The translations under genes and the position numbers were made by a program. Source: Bacteroidetes bacterium UBA1947 (GTDB lineage Bacteria > Bacteroidota > Bacteroidia > Chitinophagales > Chitinophagaceae). From it: a stretch of 24,435 bases of DNA. Positions within the stretch are counted from its first letter, which is position 1, and each line of letters opens with the position of its first letter. Where the stretch lies: contig DDET01000057.1 of the NCBI GenBank assembly GCA_002336915.1, forward strand, positions 1-24,435, in the 5' to 3' direction. The notes under the pieces were generated by a model that did not search any database, had not been told where the DNA came from, and saw only the letters and a program-made list of their open reading frames with translations. Positions 22,439 to 24,435 of the stretch are shown piece after piece.

Positions 22439-23215
22439 ATGGTCTTGTCATATGCATATTGCAATGTACCTGTGATGCCCTTGCGCAGCGATGCCAGCCA
22501 TCGCGCGGAACAGGTGAGCCAACTGCTGTTTGGTGAGCGGGCGGAGGTACTTACCATAAATGAAAGAGAATGGGCGCAGGTGCGCTGTGAATGGGATGGA
22601 TATGAGGGTTGGTGTAAAGCTTCGCAACTAAGCTTCATTAGCAGGAAAGAATATAGCAAAGAGCCAAAATATATGTCGGCAGGGCATGCGGGCAAGGTAC
22701 AATTTGCCAATAGCGAAATGTGGCTGCCTATGGGCTGCGACCTGAAGGGCGGCAAGATAAAAACAGGCAAGGAGCAGGGTTCGTTCAAAGGGAAGAAACT
22801 AGCATACAAAGACCTGGCGCTGAATTGCGAAAATATAAAAGCTGCGGGACTGCAATATCTGCACGCAGCCTATCAATGGGGCGGGCGGAGCGTTGCAGGT
22901 ATAGACTGTTCGGGCTTAACACAAATGGCGTTTAAAATGTGCGGCAAACCGATCCCGCGGGATGCGGCACTGCAAGCGGGCGAGGGCGATGCCGTTGATT
23001 TCTTGCAGCACGGGCAATGCGGCGACCTTGCTTTTTTTGATAATGCAGAAGGAAAAATAGTGCACGTGGGCATATTGCTGGACCATGATACCATACTGCA
23101 TGCTACAGAAATGAGTGGTAATGTTACCATAGACCGGATAGACCAGGGGGGCATCATCAGCACCACGCTGAGGAAACGCACGCACCGGCTGCGGCTTGTA
23201 AAAAGATACTTCTAG
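22439..23215 (+). CDS. Cytoplasmic NlpC/P60 peptidase with bacterial SH3 domains (YkfC / DPP VI-like)
   Basis: The 258-residue protein starts MVLSYAYCNVPVMPLRSDAS; a longer open frame back to 22190 overlaps the divergent gene and adds no conserved sequence. An SH3b domain (about 8-65, ending EGWCKASQL), a second beta-rich stretch and an NlpC/P60 domain (about 130-258) follow. The triad is C157 (GIDCSGL), H209 (KIVHVGILLD) and H221 (TILHATEMSG); the spacings of 52 and 12 agree with the C, H, H triad of YkfC. No signal peptide is present, which fits murein tripeptide recycling in the cytoplasm by gamma-D-glutamyl-L-diamino acid hydrolysis. The stop codon overlaps that of the convergent repeat protein at CTAG 23212-23215. 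Confidence 0.9.
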   Translation: MVLSYAYCNVPVMPLRSDASHRAEQVSQLLFGERAEVLTINEREWAQVRCEWDGYEGWCKASQLSFISRKEYSKEPKYMSAGHAGKVQFANSEMWLPMGCDLKGGKIKTGKEQGSFKGKKLAYKDLALNCENIKAAGLQYLHAAYQWGGRSVAGIDCSGLTQMAFKMCGKPIPRDAALQAGEGDAVDFLQHGQCGDLAFFDNAEGKIVHVGILLDHDTILHATEMSGNVTIDRIDQGGIISTTLRKRTHRLRLVKRYF

Positions 23216-24291
23216 TAATCGATCCCTTTATAAAAGATGCGGAAGATATTTTGCCCTATCTGGTATTTGAGCACATCATAGTGCAGCTCCCAGTTCTCGA
23301 TAGTGGCATTGGTGACATCATAAGCTTCGCCCTCGGTGAACATGCGCAGCACTCCTGCCTTGTTTACGTAGGCGATGGAGTTGTACTGCACCACGTAGTT
23401 GTCGGGATAATAATTTTCGAGGTCGGTGATCTCACCTTTATAAAATGCTTTGAAGTAACCACTGGGATCGCGGTAGCCGACCACATTGTCACCTACCTGG
23501 TAAATGGGCTGGAAATAACCTATAGTGCGAATGCTGTCCTGGTAGAAGATCTTAAAATAGCCGTCGTTAGAAACATAGGCAACGAGATTATCACCTACAG
23601 TATAGCTTTGAGGAGGATAGTCCTCTGCTACAAAGTTCTGGCCATTGTGAAATATTTTGAACTGCCTGTTCACATCTACATATGCGACCGTGTTCCTGCC
23701 GGCGTCGAAGCTGCTTACAGGATAATCTTCCTGGGCTATGATCTGCCCATGAAAAAAGATGCGGAAGAGATTTGCAAAGTTGTTGTAAGCAATGATGTTG
23801 TCACTCACTTTCACTGAGGGCAGCACACTATCGGGAATGAAGCCTTCTATCTGGTATATCTGACCGTTATAGTAAGCACTGTACATACTGCGCTGTCCGT
23901 CGAGATAGAGCAGCACGCTATCAGCAAGAAAATATTGATCGCAGATGTTTGTGAGGCGCTTTATGTTGCCCCTGTCGAAAACGTTCAGTGATTTGGCATT
24001 GAGATAAGCTACCAGGTTGTCGCTGACATAAAAGGCATTTGTGAAGCCGATATTTATTTCGTGAACGCCACCGCCGTAGTATATTTTAAAAGAGCGTGAA
24101 TTATCAAGATATGGAATAGCGGTCCGGCCTACTTTCATTTGTGATGGTGGCAAATAGTCTATTTTACGAACCATGCCTTTATCCCATACCATTACCTGGT
24201 TTTGAATATCTGTATACACAGCCAGTGGTTGAGCAACAGCACAAAATGAAGAAATAAAACACAGGAGTATGCACAGAGCGCTACGCAACAT
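23212..24291 (-). CDS. Secreted protein of about nine 35-residue repeats, function unknown
   Basis: I do not recognise a named family. The start chosen is ATG 24291 (MLRSALCILLCFISSFCAVAQ), which gives a normal signal peptide; an in-frame ATG 17 codons upstream adds a basic extension and is less likely. The 359-residue protein is almost entirely repeats of about 34-37 residues with the pattern VGDN-x-VAY-x(5)-[YF]-[FK]K[IA]F[YH]-x-G-x-I-x(4)-Y-x-P (clear examples: DNLVAYVSNDGYFKIFYQDS, DNVVGYRDPSGYFKAFYKGE, NTVAYVDVNRQFKIFHNGQ). The regular strand-turn-strand pattern suggests a beta-propeller or beta-solenoid in the periplasm or at the surface. No T9SS sorting domain is visible at the C-terminus. 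Confidence 0.85.
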   Translation of the reverse strand: MLRSALCILLCFISSFCAVAQPLAVYTDIQNQVMVWDKGMVRKIDYLPPSQMKVGRTAIPYLDNSRSFKIYYGGGVHEINIGFTNAFYVSDNLVAYLNAKSLNVFDRGNIKRLTNICDQYFLADSVLLYLDGQRSMYSAYYNGQIYQIEGFIPDSVLPSVKVSDNIIAYNNFANLFRIFFHGQIIAQEDYPVSSFDAGRNTVAYVDVNRQFKIFHNGQNFVAEDYPPQSYTVGDNLVAYVSNDGYFKIFYQDSIRTIGYFQPIYQVGDNVVGYRDPSGYFKAFYKGEITDLENYYPDNYVVQYNSIAYVNKAGVLRMFTEGEAYDVTNATIENWELHYDVLKYQIGQNIFRIFYKGIDY

Positions 24292-24415
24292 CAATAAAAA
24301 TTTACGCGTAAAATAACAATAAAATGGCAGATAGCGGCGCATAAAGAAAATGGCAAAAGGTAATTATTTGGTAACATTATTAACGTGATCGCGCGGTGCA
24401 ACGTATGCGGAAAAT

Positions 24416-24435
24416 AAAAAAGCCAGCCTGAGAAC
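24416..24435. terminator. Possible half of an intrinsic terminator at the window edge
   Basis: AAAAAA followed by GCCAGCCTG ends the window. The A run plus GC-rich arm looks like the left half of a hairpin whose complement would lie just outside. The rest of 24343-24415 shows no gene. Confidence 0.25.

Overview
The window looks like chromosomal DNA of a free-living Bacteroidota member, most likely Chitinophagaceae or a close relative (inference). The evidence is two proteins with type IX secretion (T9SS) C-terminal sorting domains (one type A, one type B), an S46 dipeptidyl-peptidase, promoter boxes of the Bacteroidota TTG-N19-21-TAnnTTTG type lying close to start codons, and Bacteroidota-like versions of housekeeping genes. 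No tRNA, rRNA, CRISPR array or transposase gene is visible.

Layout, left to right. (1) 1-1988, minus: N-terminal two thirds of secA, with a recognisable promoter in the secA/2263 divergent gap. (2) 2263-2802, plus: a small secreted protein of three internal repeats, closed by a 20-bp bidirectional terminator. (3) 2966-4138, minus: an RlmI-type rRNA methyltransferase, divergent from recN (4688-6349, plus). Between their start codons sits a 528-bp unit (4150-4677) with near-perfect inverted termini made of tandem heptamers, carrying a four-helix-bundle (S23/IVP-family) gene whose reading frame runs without a stop into recN. (4) 6421-11750, minus: a T9SS-exported Asp-box propeller protein preceded by a small lipoprotein-like gene, then a DPP11-type S46 peptidase. 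(5) 11850-13919, plus: a propeller protein with a T9SS type B sorting domain. (6) 14165-15388, plus: an AhpC of the three-cysteine (mycobacterial-like) type and an AhpD-like partner, separated by a strong terminator hairpin. (7) 15385-19651, minus: sensor histidine kinase, MsbA-type ABC exporter and prfB (release factor 2, no programmed frameshift); prfB and the exporter form an operon. (8) 19652-20266: a 615-bp non-coding repeat region with tandem octamers, three degenerate motifs and an 84-bp tandem duplication containing a hairpin. (9) 20267-22281, minus: GtrA-family membrane protein, BtrH-type protein and a small conserved protein with an XRE-like tail. (10) 22439-23215, plus: YkfC-like NlpC/P60 peptidase, convergent with a secreted repeat protein (23212-24291, minus).

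Functional themes are protein export (SecA feeding Sec-dependent and T9SS cargo), extracellular peptide use (S46 peptidase) with murein peptide recycling (NlpC/P60), peroxide defence (AhpC/AhpD), and core information processing (RF2, RecN, rRNA methylation). The best candidate for an undescribed system is the small inverted-repeat element with the four-helix-bundle gene: its ends abut the -7 boxes of both flanking genes, and a similar short tandem repeat abuts the -7 box of prfB.
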